Shown one piece after another: positions 45,388 to 54,346 of a DNA stretch of 58,856 nt (the first letter of the stretch is position 1; the number at the start of each line of letters is the position of its first letter). Source of the stretch: an uncultured Prochlorococcus sp. (GTDB lineage: Bacteria > Cyanobacteriota > Cyanobacteriia > PCC-6307 > Cyanobiaceae); the NCBI GenBank assembly GCA_902558895.1, contig CACEFS010000005.1, positions 1 through 58,856 on the forward strand. Reading direction: 5' to 3'. Position numbers and translations under genes: made by a program. Below the pieces are notes generated by a model. That model saw nothing but the letters and a program-made list of their open reading frames with translations, was not told the origin of the DNA and ran no database searches.

Positions 45388-45696
45388 TTAACCTTTTGAC
45401 TCGCCTTTAGTAACCTTTTTGGGAAATGAAATTGTTTTTGAAAACATTTGGAATCCTGTTATTAGCATCCACAAAACTCCAAGGGAATTCAATATAACGT
45501 ATATTAGTTCCCCATTATCTCCAAGCCATTCGCCCTCATGGAGAGACATTAACCAATGTACTTGTTCTCTAGAGTAACCTAATAAATCTTTTGAAACCCT
45601 ATAGAGAAGGCCGGTAATTGAAGATATAAATAATGGAAAAAAAACCCAAGGCGCCAAAGCCTTGTGAAATTGCCTAGAATTAATTAAAATTTTCAT
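45388..45696 (-). CDS. PepSY-type two-helix membrane protein
   Basis: A 102-residue protein with two hydrophobic helices (about residues 14-30 and 66-88) around a short loop containing [22 protein letters not shown]. That [10 protein letters not shown]-like loop between two helices is the arrangement of PepSY-associated membrane proteins. Function unknown. It lies 32 bp upstream of rplS on the same strand and is divergent from map. Confidence 0.65.
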   Translation of the reverse strand: MKILINSRQFHKALAPWVFFPLFISSITGLLYRVSKDLLGYSREQVHWLMSLHEGEWLGDNGELIYVILNSLGVLWMLITGFQMFSKTISFPKKVTKGESKG

Positions 45697-45729
45697 TTTT
45701 GTTTCTTTCCATTTGTTATTGATAGATTT

Positions 45730-45758
45730 AAAATAGCCAAGACAATAATGGCTATTTT
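45730..45758. promoter_or_regulatory. Perfect 10-bp inverted repeat in the map divergent region
   Basis: AAAATAGCCA and TGGCTATTTT form a perfect 10-bp dyad with a 9-base spacer, in the 95 bp between the divergent PepSY-type gene and map. Because both genes point away, it is not a terminator of either. An operator or the end of a small RNA is more likely. Confidence 0.5.
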
Positions 45759-45791
45759 GAAAAGATTTACTTATTACTATTATTTATTCCA

Positions 45792-46631
45792 ATGAGACAT
45801 TTTGCAGATCTTTTGTTAAATAAAAATAATACCAACTCTAATGATCAAGTTCCTTTCATCCAGAGAAGAAGAGGAATAGAAATCAAGTCTTCACGTGAAG
45901 TAAATTTGATGAAAAAATCTAGCAGAATTGTAGCAACTGTTTTGAAAGAAATTAATGACTTAATTCAACCCGGAATGAGCACAAAAGACTTAGATGATTT
46001 CGCAGAAAAAAGGATAAAAAGTTTTGGAGCGGTGCCAAGTTTTAAAGGTTACCATGGTTTCCCTTCTAGTATTTGTTCAAGTATTAATAATGAGGTTGTC
46101 CATGGAATACCAAATAAAAATAAAATAATTAAAAATGGTGACTTAGTAAAAATTGATACAGGAGCATATTTAGATGGCTTCCATGGTGATAGTTGTATAT
46201 CAATTTGTGTGGGAGAAGTTAGTCCAAAGGCTCAAAATCTTAGTGATGTAGCTTATAAAGCATTGTATGCGGGCCTTTCGAAAATCAAGGCAGGGAATAC
46301 ACTTCTAGATGTGGCTGGGGAAATCGAAGATTTTGTTTTAAAAAATGGCTTTAGTGTTGTTGAAGACTATACAGGTCATGGAGTTGGAAGAAATCTTCAT
46401 GAGGAACCATCAGTATTTAATTTTCGGACTAAAGAATTACCTAATGTCGTCCTTCGTGAAGGAATGACATTAGCTGTGGAACCTATTGTTAATGAAGGGA
46501 CTAAATTTTGCAAAACATTAAATGATAGATGGACTGTAATAACAAAAGATGGAAAATTATCGGCTCAATGGGAGCATACAATAGTTGTATTAAAAGATGG
46601 TATTGAAATATTGACGGATAGAGATTTCTAG
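45792..46631 (+). CDS. map: Methionine aminopeptidase
   Basis: Removes the initiator Met from nascent proteins. The 279-residue protein is a type I enzyme with an N-terminal extension of about 30 residues before [19 protein letters not shown]. Metal ligands are in [16 protein letters not shown] (two Asp), [14 protein letters not shown] (His), AVEPIVNEG (Glu) and QWEHTIVV (Glu). It converges with the SDR gene 3 bp beyond its stop. Confidence 0.95.
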   Translation: MRHFADLLLNKNNTNSNDQVPFIQRRRGIEIKSSREVNLMKKSSRIVATVLKEINDLIQPGMSTKDLDDFAEKRIKSFGAVPSFKGYHGFPSSICSSINNEVVHGIPNKNKIIKNGDLVKIDTGAYLDGFHGDSCISICVGEVSPKAQNLSDVAYKALYAGLSKIKAGNTLLDVAGEIEDFVLKNGFSVVEDYTGHGVGRNLHEEPSVFNFRTKELPNVVLREGMTLAVEPIVNEGTKFCKTLNDRWTVITKDGKLSAQWEHTIVVLKDGIEILTDRDF

Positions 46632-46634
46632 AAA

Positions 46635-47348
46635 CTAAGATTTGTAATTATAGATAATTTGGCAATACAAAAAATTGAAAAATTCTTTCAATGGGAAAAG
46701 TAGGTATGTTAATGGGTTAGGACTAATTATTATTAAATAATTTTTTGAATTGGCTAAATCATAAATTTTTTTTGAAACAAATTTGGGACTCATTATTCCA
46801 ATAGGATTTAGATCTGATTTAAAAGGTCCTAAGATGATTTTTTTTATTATTAATTTTTTCTTTGTATTTTTGTCCGGAAGATTTTTTTTGAAAGAAACTA
46901 ATTGACCAATAAGTGATTTACTAATCTCATATGAAGGATTTAGGGCTGGTAATAGTTCTGCTTCAGATGTGTTTATCCAAATCTCTTTTTTTATTAGTGA
47001 ATTACTTTTTAGAGCAATATCTTCAAATAAATTTAAAAATTTGAATTTGCTTAATGCATTTATCTCAATTGAGTTTTCATAATTGGAATTTTCTCTACTC
47101 AAATCATAGATACCATGGTTCAAAATCAAAATATCTATCTTTTCTAATTGTTTTTTCAATAATGACTCCTTCCCACATTCCCATTTGAACCATTCATTTG
47201 GAGATTCAAGATTTATTTCAAAATTAGTTTTACTATGAGTAAATCCAATCACTTTATACCCTTTTTGACGAAACAACTTCGTTAATTCTTTCCCAAGTGC
47301 ACCTGAGGCTCCAGTAATCCCAATAGTTTTTTTGTTTGAATTTATCAT
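46635..47348 (-). CDS. Short-chain dehydrogenase/reductase family protein
   Basis: A 237-residue SDR protein with the cofactor motif GITGASGALGKELTKLF and LILNHGIYD as the NNAG equivalent. The active site is YEISKSL, preceded by a Ser/Thr-containing strand WINTSEAEL. The C-terminus ends in a hydrophobic stretch (YLLFPLKEFFNFLY), suggesting membrane association. Substrate unknown. Confidence 0.8.
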   Translation of the reverse strand: MINSNKKTIGITGASGALGKELTKLFRQKGYKVIGFTHSKTNFEINLESPNEWFKWECGKESLLKKQLEKIDILILNHGIYDLSRENSNYENSIEINALSKFKFLNLFEDIALKSNSLIKKEIWINTSEAELLPALNPSYEISKSLIGQLVSFKKNLPDKNTKKKLIIKKIILGPFKSDLNPIGIMSPKFVSKKIYDLANSKNYLIIISPNPLTYLLFPLKEFFNFLYCQIIYNYKS

Positions 47349-47501
47349 TTTGCTTGATTTTGATTTGATACCAAAGAATTAAAATAAATTTACCAAAAAA
47401 AATTATTTATTTTTTTATTTGATTAAAACTCATAAATAAATATTTGTTTAGTTATCAAAAAAATATTATCTTGAACCTATTGATAAATAATTTTCCAGAT
47501 T

Positions 47502-48611
47502 ATGAGCGATATATTATTAATTGGTTCATGTGAGCCATTTAGCGGGAAGTCTGCAATGGTCCTTGGGATAGCAAATAGACTTTTACAAGAGAAAAAAAAA
47601 GTACGCATAGGCAAACCGCTAGCAACATGTATTGAACTTACTAATCTTCCTTCAATGTCTTATGAAGGATTAATAGATGATGATGTTAAGTTTATTGGAT
47701 CTACACTAAATATCAAAGAGGAGAATTTAATTTCTTCAGTAGGATTATTGGATAATATATCAGCTGAAAAAAGGATTTTTAATAAAGACTTACTCCCAGG
47801 AAAAGGTTTTGATCAAATTGAAGGATTGGTTAATGATGGTTTTGAAGGTCTTAATATTTTAGAGGCAGCTGGAAGTCTTCATGAAGGTTTGATTTATGGC
47901 TTAAGTCTCCCACAACTAGCTAAGGATTTAGATGCGAATGTTTTAATTGTGAATTTATGGGAAGATTGTAAAAGCGTGGATGCGTTACTTGATGCCAAAG
48001 AACAATTAGGTGAGAAATTAGTCGGAGTTGTACTGAATGGAGTGTTGCCGCAAGAAGTCGAAAAAGTAAAAAATGAAATAATACCTTCACTTAAGGATCT
48101 TGATATTGAAATATTTGGGGTGATGCCTAAATCACCACTTCTTAGAAGTGTCACAGTTGGTGAGCTTGTAAGAAGACTAGATGCCCAAGTAATTTGTTGC
48201 CCTGACAAAGATCAATTACTTGTTGAAACATTGAGTATTGGCGCAATGGGGGTAAATTCTGCAATGGAATTTTTCAGGAGAAGACGAAATATGGCTGTAG
48301 TTACTGGAGCTGATAGAACTGATATACAACTTGCTGCCTTGGAGGCTTCGACCCAATGCCTAATTTTAACTGGTTTAGGAGAACCTTTGTCACAATTGAT
48401 TCATAGAGCGGAGGAATTGGAGGTACCAATTTTAAAGGTGGGATTGGATACTCTTTCCTCTGTAGAAATTATTGAACAAGCTTTTGGTCATGTCAGAATA
48501 CATGAATCAATTAAAGCATCTTATGCTATTCAATTAGTTCAAGAGCATGTGAATCTAAAAAGAATACTCGAAAAGATAGATTTTCCCTGCAATTTTTCAG
48601 ATAAATGCTAA
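47502..48611 (+). CDS. BioD-like P-loop protein with DRTGG domain
   Basis: A 369-residue cytoplasmic protein. The N-terminal half is a dethiobiotin-synthetase-like NTPase (GSCEPFSGKSAMVLGIANRL, P-loop variant). The second half has a DRTGG domain with TVGELVRRLDAQVICC and AVVTGADRTDIQLAALEAS. The combination matches the phosphotransacetylase N-terminal region, but the phosphotransacetylase catalytic domain is absent. Role unknown; a nucleotide-sensing function is plausible. It is followed by a SLOG-type protein and a YajQ protein. Confidence 0.8.
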   Translation: MSDILLIGSCEPFSGKSAMVLGIANRLLQEKKKVRIGKPLATCIELTNLPSMSYEGLIDDDVKFIGSTLNIKEENLISSVGLLDNISAEKRIFNKDLLPGKGFDQIEGLVNDGFEGLNILEAAGSLHEGLIYGLSLPQLAKDLDANVLIVNLWEDCKSVDALLDAKEQLGEKLVGVVLNGVLPQEVEKVKNEIIPSLKDLDIEIFGVMPKSPLLRSVTVGELVRRLDAQVICCPDKDQLLVETLSIGAMGVNSAMEFFRRRRNMAVVTGADRTDIQLAALEASTQCLILTGLGEPLSQLIHRAEELEVPILKVGLDTLSSVEIIEQAFGHVRIHESIKASYAIQLVQEHVNLKRILEKIDFPCNFSDKC

Positions 48612-48636
48612 TTATAAATATAGTAACCTTATTATT

Positions 48637-49149
48637 TTGAGTCGCTCCTTAGATCTACCAGTAACTACAGGTGTTGATGCCTTAGCTCAAGAACTTGCAA
48701 AACTCCAAGATAATGGGAAAAGGAGAATTGCTTTCTTGGGCAGCAGGCACGTACCTGTTGTCGATATCCACTTAATTGAGTTGATAGCAAGGTCTTTAGC
48801 TGAGGAAGGACATAATATCCTTACTTCTGGATCTCAAGGCGTTAATGCAGCTGTTATTCGAGCTGTCTTGGATATTAATCCATCACTTTTAACTGTTTTA
48901 TTACCACAAAGTCTTGATAGACAAATACCTGAAATAAAGGTTCAACTTGAAAGAGTTATGCATTTAGTTGAAAAAAGTGAAAATGATGAATTACCTTTGC
49001 CACTTGCAAGCAGTCTTTGCAATCAAGAAATTATTACTAGGTGCGATCAATTAATATGCTTTGCCTTTCACAATAGTGAAACTTTGCTAAATAGTTGTAG
49101 ATGCGCGGAAGAAATGGGGAAAGTGGTTAGTTTGTTATTTTTTGATTAA
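48637..49149 (+). CDS. SLOG/DprA-like Rossmann protein
   Basis: A 170-residue protein starting at TTG 48637. Its core is a Rossmann-like fold with RRIAFLGSRHVPVVD, SLAEEGHNILTSGSQGVNAAVIRAVL and LICFAFHNS, the GSQG and related motifs of the DprA/LOG/SLOG nucleotide-binding superfamily. No DNA-binding DprA C-terminal domain is present. It lies 25 bp after the DRTGG protein and is probably co-transcribed with it. Ligand and role unknown. Confidence 0.7.
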   Translation: MSRSLDLPVTTGVDALAQELAKLQDNGKRRIAFLGSRHVPVVDIHLIELIARSLAEEGHNILTSGSQGVNAAVIRAVLDINPSLLTVLLPQSLDRQIPEIKVQLERVMHLVEKSENDELPLPLASSLCNQEIITRCDQLICFAFHNSETLLNSCRCAEEMGKVVSLLFFD

Positions 49150-49214
49150 ATTTATCTATTTCCCCTTACTAAAAGATGATTTATGCTATGAATATTTAGC
49201 GTTTTATATTTACT

Positions 49215-49712
49215 ATGGCAGAGAGTTTTTCATTCGATGTAGTTTCTCATTTTGATAGACAGGAATTAGTAAACACTTTGGATCAAGTAAAAAGGGAAAT
49301 TACTCAGCGCTACGATCTTAAGGGCACAGAAACTTCAGTTGATTTAGATAAAGAAAATATTTTTATAATCACCAATAGCGAACTAACCTTAAATGCTGTC
49401 AATGACATTATTAGACAAAGAGCAATAAAAAGGAACTTATCTTTAAAAATATTTGACTACGGTGAAATTGAAATGGTAAGCGGTAATAAAGTAAAACAGA
49501 CAATTTTATTAAAACAAGGAATTAAACAAGAAATTGCAAAAAAAATCAGCAAAAATATTAGAGATCAAATAAAAAAAATAAATGTCAGCATCAATGGAGA
49601 AACACTCAGAGTAGCTAGTAAGAGCAAAAATGATCTTCAATTAGCAATTAAGCTTGTTAATGATTTGGAGGAGTCTTTGAATATTCCTCTAAAAGCTAAT
49701 AACTTTAGATAA
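49215..49712 (+). CDS. YajQ-family nucleotide-binding protein
   Basis: A 165-residue protein of the UPF0234/YajQ family. It begins ESFSFDVVSHFDRQELVNTLDQ and ITQRYDLKGTET, both family signatures, and contains two RRM-like halves ending in VASKSKNDLQLAIKLV. YajQ proteins bind nucleotides, and some bind cyclic-di-GMP. Role here unknown. Confidence 0.9.
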   Translation: MAESFSFDVVSHFDRQELVNTLDQVKREITQRYDLKGTETSVDLDKENIFIITNSELTLNAVNDIIRQRAIKRNLSLKIFDYGEIEMVSGNKVKQTILLKQGIKQEIAKKISKNIRDQIKKINVSINGETLRVASKSKNDLQLAIKLVNDLEESLNIPLKANNFR

Positions 49713-49738
49713 GATTTATAGTAAGATTATTTTTAAAT

Positions 49739-49948
49739 ATGGCGGATTATTCAGAATCTCTCATTAAATCATTGATTAAGAAAGTAAAAGAATATCCTTG
49801 TTTTTCAAAAGAAGAAATAGAGAAATTTTGTTGGATGGCAGTACATGAGCATAAACATGGTGTTTTACCCTCTGAATATGACATTAGGGAGATAGATGAG
49901 GACCTTTATTTAGAACTTTTGCAAGAAAGTAAATCTAATATCTTTTAG
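49739..49948 (+). CDS. Small conserved acidic protein
   Basis: A 69-residue soluble protein (SLIKKVKEYPCFSKEEIEKFCW, VHEHKHGVLPSEYDIREID). Predominantly helical, with no membrane segment or known domain. It is 26 bp after the YajQ gene. A coherent start and good spacing support a real gene. Function unknown. Confidence 0.6.
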   Translation: MADYSESLIKSLIKKVKEYPCFSKEEIEKFCWMAVHEHKHGVLPSEYDIREIDEDLYLELLQESKSNIF

Positions 49949-50056
49949 ACGTATCTATTTTTTATTTGGAATTATTAAAAAAATATTTTAATTAAATGTC
50001 TTATTAATGCACTAATTATTCTATTTAAATATGATTAACTAAATGAAAAAAGTTTA

Positions 50057-50857
50057 ATGTCAACTTCCTTTAAAAATGTAACACCAACAGGTCCTGGTGG
50101 CACAGCAACATTATTGATTGTTTTATCTTTTACTGGCTTTCTTTTGCTCACCCAATCTCTCTTTGTTGTCCCTTCTGGACAAGTTGCTGTGGTTACCACA
50201 CTAGGTAAAGTAAGTGGCCCCTCTAGGAGAGCTGGTTTAAACTTTAAACTTCCATTTATTCAGTCTGTATTTCCATTTGATATAAAAACTCAAGTTCAAC
50301 CCGAAAAATTTGAAACGTTAACTAAAGATCTTCAAGTCATTAGGGCTACAGCTACTGTCAAGTATTCAGTAAAGCCTAACGAAGCAGGAAGGATCTTTGC
50401 AACAATTGCAAGCAGAAATAGTGATGTTTATCAAAAAATTGTTCAACCATCTTTGCTAAAAGCCCTAAAGTCAGTCTTTTCTCAATATGAGCTAGAAACA
50501 ATTGCTACTGAATTCGCAGTAATTTCTGAAAAAGTAGGGGATACCGTTGCCAAAGAACTAAATTCATTCGACTATGTAGATGTTAAAAGTTTAGATCTTA
50601 CTGGATTAGAGATTGCTGAAGAATATAGAGCTGCAATTGAACAAAAGCAAATAGCCGGTCAGCAACTTTTAAGAGCAAAGACAGAAGTTGAAATTGCTGA
50701 ACAAGAAGCACTTAGATATGAGACATTAAATAGAAGTCTTGATGATCAAGTACTATTTAAGTTGTTTCTAGACAAATGGGATGGTAGTACACAGGTTGTT
50801 CCTGGCCTGCCAGGTTCAGAGGGAGGAAGTCCTCCAGTAATTGTTGGTGGTAGATGA
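50057..50857 (+). CDS. Prohibitin/SPFH-domain membrane protein
   Basis: A 266-residue protein with one N-terminal hydrophobic anchor (about residues 18-40). The PHB/SPFH domain has VVPSGQVAVVTTLGKVSG, INFKLPF-type GLNFKLPFIQSV and VKYSVKPNEAGRIFATIASRN. A helical region (EQKQIAGQQLLRAKTEVEIAEQEA) follows, ending in a Gly-rich tail. SPFH proteins scaffold membrane microdomains and regulate FtsH proteases; cyanobacterial Phb1 proteins resemble this one. Confidence 0.85.
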   Translation: MSTSFKNVTPTGPGGTATLLIVLSFTGFLLLTQSLFVVPSGQVAVVTTLGKVSGPSRRAGLNFKLPFIQSVFPFDIKTQVQPEKFETLTKDLQVIRATATVKYSVKPNEAGRIFATIASRNSDVYQKIVQPSLLKALKSVFSQYELETIATEFAVISEKVGDTVAKELNSFDYVDVKSLDLTGLEIAEEYRAAIEQKQIAGQQLLRAKTEVEIAEQEALRYETLNRSLDDQVLFKLFLDKWDGSTQVVPGLPGSEGGSPPVIVGGR

Positions 50858-50887
50858 TAATTATTTAAAAAACCTTGGTTAATTTTT

Positions 50888-50917
50888 AATCTTTTACTTT
50901 TTTATTAAGTAAAGATT
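50888..50917. terminator. Hairpin between the prohibitin-like gene and hemL
   Basis: AATCTTT(T)ACTT pairs with AAGTAAAGATT (one bulged T) around a 7-base loop in the 69-bp convergent gap. It likely terminates both transcripts. Confidence 0.5.
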
Positions 50918-50926
50918 ATTGAATGA

Positions 50927-52228
50927 CTATTTTTTTATAGCATTAAAAGATTCGTCAAAAGCTTCAATAGTTTTATCAATTTCTTCTTCGCTGTGAGCTA
51001 ACGATGTAAAACCAGCTTCAAAAGGGCTTGGCGCTAGATAAATTCCTCGTTGAAGCATTTCTCTGTGCAACTTACCAAAAAGTTCGGCATCATTTGTTTT
51101 GGCTTCATTAAAGTTCCTAACTGGACCATCGCATAAGAAAAATCCAAACATAGCGCTTACACTTCCACCGTTAATAGCAATACCGTTATTTTCTGCAGAC
51201 TGAATTATTCCTTCAATTAATCTAGACGTTGTTGAATCAAGTTTATCGTAAGTACCATCTTGCTTGAGCAGTTCAAGAGTTTTTATTCCAGCAGTCATTG
51301 CGAGTGGATTGCCGCTCAATGTGCCTGCCTGGTACACCGGCCCTGAAGGGGCTACCATTGACATTATTTCTTTCTTGCCTCCATAAGCCCCTACAGGCAG
51401 GCCTCCACCAATTACTTTCCCAAGAGTTGTTAAATCAGGAGTAACTCCAAACTTTTCTTGAGCTCCTCCATAACTTATTCTGAATCCAGTCATTACTTCG
51501 TCAAAAACTAATAAGGATCCATTCTCAGTGGTTAATTCCCTCAATCCCTCCAAGAATCCAGGCTCTGGAGTAATAAATCCAGCATTACCAACGATAGGCT
51601 CAAGAATAACTCCCGAAATGGCATCAGGATTTTCAGAAAATAATTTTTTTACTGCTTCAAGGTCATTGTAGGGAGCAGTAAGTGTATTGGCAGTTGTTGT
51701 CCGTGGAACACCTGGAGAATCTGGCAAACCTAGTGTGGCCACACCTGATCCTGCTTTTACTAAAAACATATCTGCATGACCGTGATAACAACCGTCAAAT
51801 TTAATAACTTTATCTCTTCCAGTAAATGCTCGCATAAGTCTCAAAACAGCCATGCATGCTTCAGTTCCACTATTAACAAATCTAACCATTTCTACAGAAG
51901 GGACTGCATCTATTACCATTTCAGCAAGTTGGTTCTCTAGAACGCAAGGAGCACCAAAGCTAGTGCCTTTCTCTATTGCTTCCTGTAATGCCGTTGTAAC
52001 TTCAGGGTGGGCATGTCCGCATATAGCAGGCCCCCAGCTTCCTATATAGTCAATATATCTATTCCCATCAACATCCCAAGCAAAAGGACCTTTGACTCTA
52101 TCAAAAACAATTGGCTGGCCTCCTACAGACTTAAAAGCCCTTACAGGAGAGCTTACTCCTCCTGGCATTAGTTGTTGGGCGGCAGAGAAAATTTCTTCTG
52201 ATTTTGTGTAATTTAATATGTCAGTCAC
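50927..52228 (-). CDS. hemL: Glutamate-1-semialdehyde 2,1-aminomutase
   Basis: Converts glutamate-1-semialdehyde to 5-aminolevulinate for heme and chlorophyll. The 433-residue PLP enzyme has [23 protein letters not shown], the PLP-lysine region [17 protein letters not shown] and FDEVMTGFR with the PLP-ring Asp. Its upstream gap to xthA is 226 bp of AT-rich DNA with no gene or clear motif. Confidence 0.97.
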   Translation of the reverse strand: MTDILNYTKSEEIFSAAQQLMPGGVSSPVRAFKSVGGQPIVFDRVKGPFAWDVDGNRYIDYIGSWGPAICGHAHPEVTTALQEAIEKGTSFGAPCVLENQLAEMVIDAVPSVEMVRFVNSGTEACMAVLRLMRAFTGRDKVIKFDGCYHGHADMFLVKAGSGVATLGLPDSPGVPRTTTANTLTAPYNDLEAVKKLFSENPDAISGVILEPIVGNAGFITPEPGFLEGLRELTTENGSLLVFDEVMTGFRISYGGAQEKFGVTPDLTTLGKVIGGGLPVGAYGGKKEIMSMVAPSGPVYQAGTLSGNPLAMTAGIKTLELLKQDGTYDKLDSTTSRLIEGIIQSAENNGIAINGGSVSAMFGFFLCDGPVRNFNEAKTNDAELFGKLHREMLQRGIYLAPSPFEAGFTSLAHSEEEIDKTIEAFDESFNAIKK

Positions 52229-52454
52229 AATTTAGCTAAATGATGTTTTGAGAAAAATCTAGTCATGTTCTAAATTAGAAATAAGTAAAAATTTTGTCAA
52301 TCAGATTGAAATTCTACATTATGATATTTTTATTGCGATAGTTTCGATTGTAAATTATTAATTTTAAAGAAATCATAATAAAAAACAATATTACTCTAGA
52401 TAACTCTTTATTAATAAGCGTTTTCAAGCATTAAAGAAATTCAATTTATTTTAT

Positions 52455-53300
52455 TTATATTTCGAAGAAATTATCCTCATCCTCAAAAAATTCTGCATTT
52501 ATTTCGTTTAAGTTAAGATCTATCATTACTGGGGCATGATCACTTGGGCGCAAATTACCTCTAGGGGAGCTGTCTATGACACAACTTTTAAGTTTTGATG
52601 AAAGTTCTTTGCTGATATATATATGGTCTATTCTCCAACCTTTGTTTAATTCAAATGCGTTGTTACGGTAATCCCACCAACTCCAATGGCCAGTATTTTG
52701 TTCATAAATCCTAAACGAATCTATTAATCTTTTTTTCAGAACATTATTTAGTGTACTTCTCTCTATCTCAGACGCCATTATTGCTCCTTCATATTTCTTT
52801 GGATCATGAATATCCATGTTAGATGGAGCAACATTAAAATCACCCAAAAGACAAATTAATTCTCCTTTTTTTTCTTGCTCATCCAAGAACGAAGCTAAAC
52901 AATTTAACCAATTAATTTTGTATTCGAACTTACTAGATTCTAGAGAAGATCCATTTGGAACATAGACATTTATGATTTTAATGCCATTAATATCAGCAGA
53001 TATCAATCTTTTTTGATCTAAGAAAATTTCGATATTTTGATTAGAGTCTCTACAACCGTAGAATCCTTTTTTAACATTTTCTGGCTTTATTTTGGAAATA
53101 ATAGCCACACCATTGTATGACTTTTGTCCATAGATCTCTACTGAGTATCCTAAATTTTCAAAAGGTTCAACAGGGAAACTATCGTCCATCACTTTCGTTT
53201 CCTGCAAACATAGAATATCTGGATTAGATTTATTAATCCAATCTAATATTTGTGAAAGTCTGGTTCTTATAGAGTTAACATTCCAAGTTGCTATTAACAA
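52455..53300 (-). CDS. xthA: Exodeoxyribonuclease III (AP endonuclease)
   Basis: Acts in base-excision repair by cleaving abasic sites and degrading 3' ends. The 281-residue protein has WNVNSIRTRL, DILCLQETKV (catalytic Glu), GDFNVAPSNMDIHDP (Asp/Asn) and RPSDHAPVMIDL (Asp-His). Full-length family match. Confidence 0.95.
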   Translation of the reverse strand: MLIATWNVNSIRTRLSQILDWINKSNPDILCLQETKVMDDSFPVEPFENLGYSVEIYGQKSYNGVAIISKIKPENVKKGFYGCRDSNQNIEIFLDQKRLISADINGIKIINVYVPNGSSLESSKFEYKINWLNCLASFLDEQEKKGELICLLGDFNVAPSNMDIHDPKKYEGAIMASEIERSTLNNVLKKRLIDSFRIYEQNTGHWSWWDYRNNAFELNKGWRIDHIYISKELSSKLKSCVIDSSPRGNLRPSDHAPVMIDLNLNEINAEFFEDEDNFFEI

Positions 53301-53371
53301 ATTTCTACCAAATTATGTAAAATTAAAATAGCAAGAATTTTTGGTGTTAAAGAATTTTGAAATTAAATAAA

Positions 53372-53665
53372 ATGAAAAATTACTTTTGCAAAAACGTTTT
53401 TAAACCAATTACAGTTGTAATTTTTTTTACTTTATTAATTTCCTTAAAAAGTGATTACTTAAATGCTGAATATTTATTTGAAGAATTAGAAATCGATGCC
53501 TCAACTAAAACAGAAGATGATAGTTCAGCTCTTCCAACTAATCCTTTTGAACTTGTTGAAATGATTCGGAGACAAAATAGTATGAATGATGCGACTAATC
53601 CTTCTGATGCAATCGATGATGCGTTAAGGTCTTTTAATAGTTTGGAGGAAAATTTAGAAATTTAA
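53372..53665 (+). CDS. Small secreted/periplasmic hypothetical protein
   Basis: A 97-residue product from ATG 53372. A TTG five codons upstream is less likely. A basic N-terminus and hydrophobic stretch (PITVVIFFTLLISLKS) followed by LNAEY resemble a signal peptide. The rest is acidic (LEIDASTKTEDDSS, NPFELVEMIRRQNSM). Nothing identifies its function. Confidence 0.55.
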   Translation: MKNYFCKNVFKPITVVIFFTLLISLKSDYLNAEYLFEELEIDASTKTEDDSSALPTNPFELVEMIRRQNSMNDATNPSDAIDDALRSFNSLEENLEI

Positions 53666-53694
53666 TACGATAAAATTATTTTCAAATTTTTAAT

Positions 53695-54294
53695 ATGTTA
53701 AAAAACCCTATCCCAAAAGTTACTAACCAATTCCAGCACAGAGCAATCGGTATTATTAATGGTAAATTCACCCCCCTTAGTAATGAACAATTAAATAGAG
53801 GCTTTTTAATTGATAATAAAGACGAAAAAATTGAAACAGTAGTTCTTGGTAAAGCATTATCACTTTTAAAAAAGCATATTGATTTAAAGAAAAGTTATTA
53901 TTGGATTGTTTATCCAAAGAATAAAAATACTCAAAACTTGCATTTACAGGTTGCTGGCATATGGGATCCCTATCAACTTAATGATTTCCCTAATGATTCT
54001 ACAAAAACTAACTTCTCAACATTATTAGAAGAATTAGATCTAAAAGACAATTATTTTTCTGTTAGAGGAGAATTAGTTTTTGTTAATACTCAAAAGAAAG
54101 AAATTGTTATTAAAATTTGCCCTGCTATAAAGTCAAAAAATTTAAAAAATAAAAATTTTAAATTAGCCATAAAAGGGGAGCTTTCTCTTGAACTTTTGCA
54201 TAGCTTTGTAAGTTTAGATATCAACAGAGATGGAAATTCTTTGCAATTAATAAAGTACGAAGTGATTGAAAAAAATCTTTCTAAAAATAACTAG
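53695..54294 (+). CDS. Conserved hypothetical protein
   Basis: A 199-residue soluble protein (RAIGIINGKFTPLSNEQLNRG, LHLQVAGIWDPYQLN, YFSVRGELVFVNTQKKEIVIKI). The alternating beta-strand pattern with conserved GELVFV and IKGELS suggests a small beta-rich domain, perhaps OB-like. I cannot name a family with confidence. It precedes the LarC-like gene by 52 bp. Confidence 0.55.
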   Translation: MLKNPIPKVTNQFQHRAIGIINGKFTPLSNEQLNRGFLIDNKDEKIETVVLGKALSLLKKHIDLKKSYYWIVYPKNKNTQNLHLQVAGIWDPYQLNDFPNDSTKTNFSTLLEELDLKDNYFSVRGELVFVNTQKKEIVIKICPAIKSKNLKNKNFKLAIKGELSLELLHSFVSLDINRDGNSLQLIKYEVIEKNLSKNN

Positions 54295-54346
54295 AATGAA
54301 AGGTTGATTCCCACCGCAATTTTACCAGTTAAGAAATCTTTGATTT

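Noticed and set aside
52229-52454. Additional gene between hemL and xthA
   Set aside because: 226 bp with no open frame of credible composition or RNA motif; likely the hemL promoter and leader.
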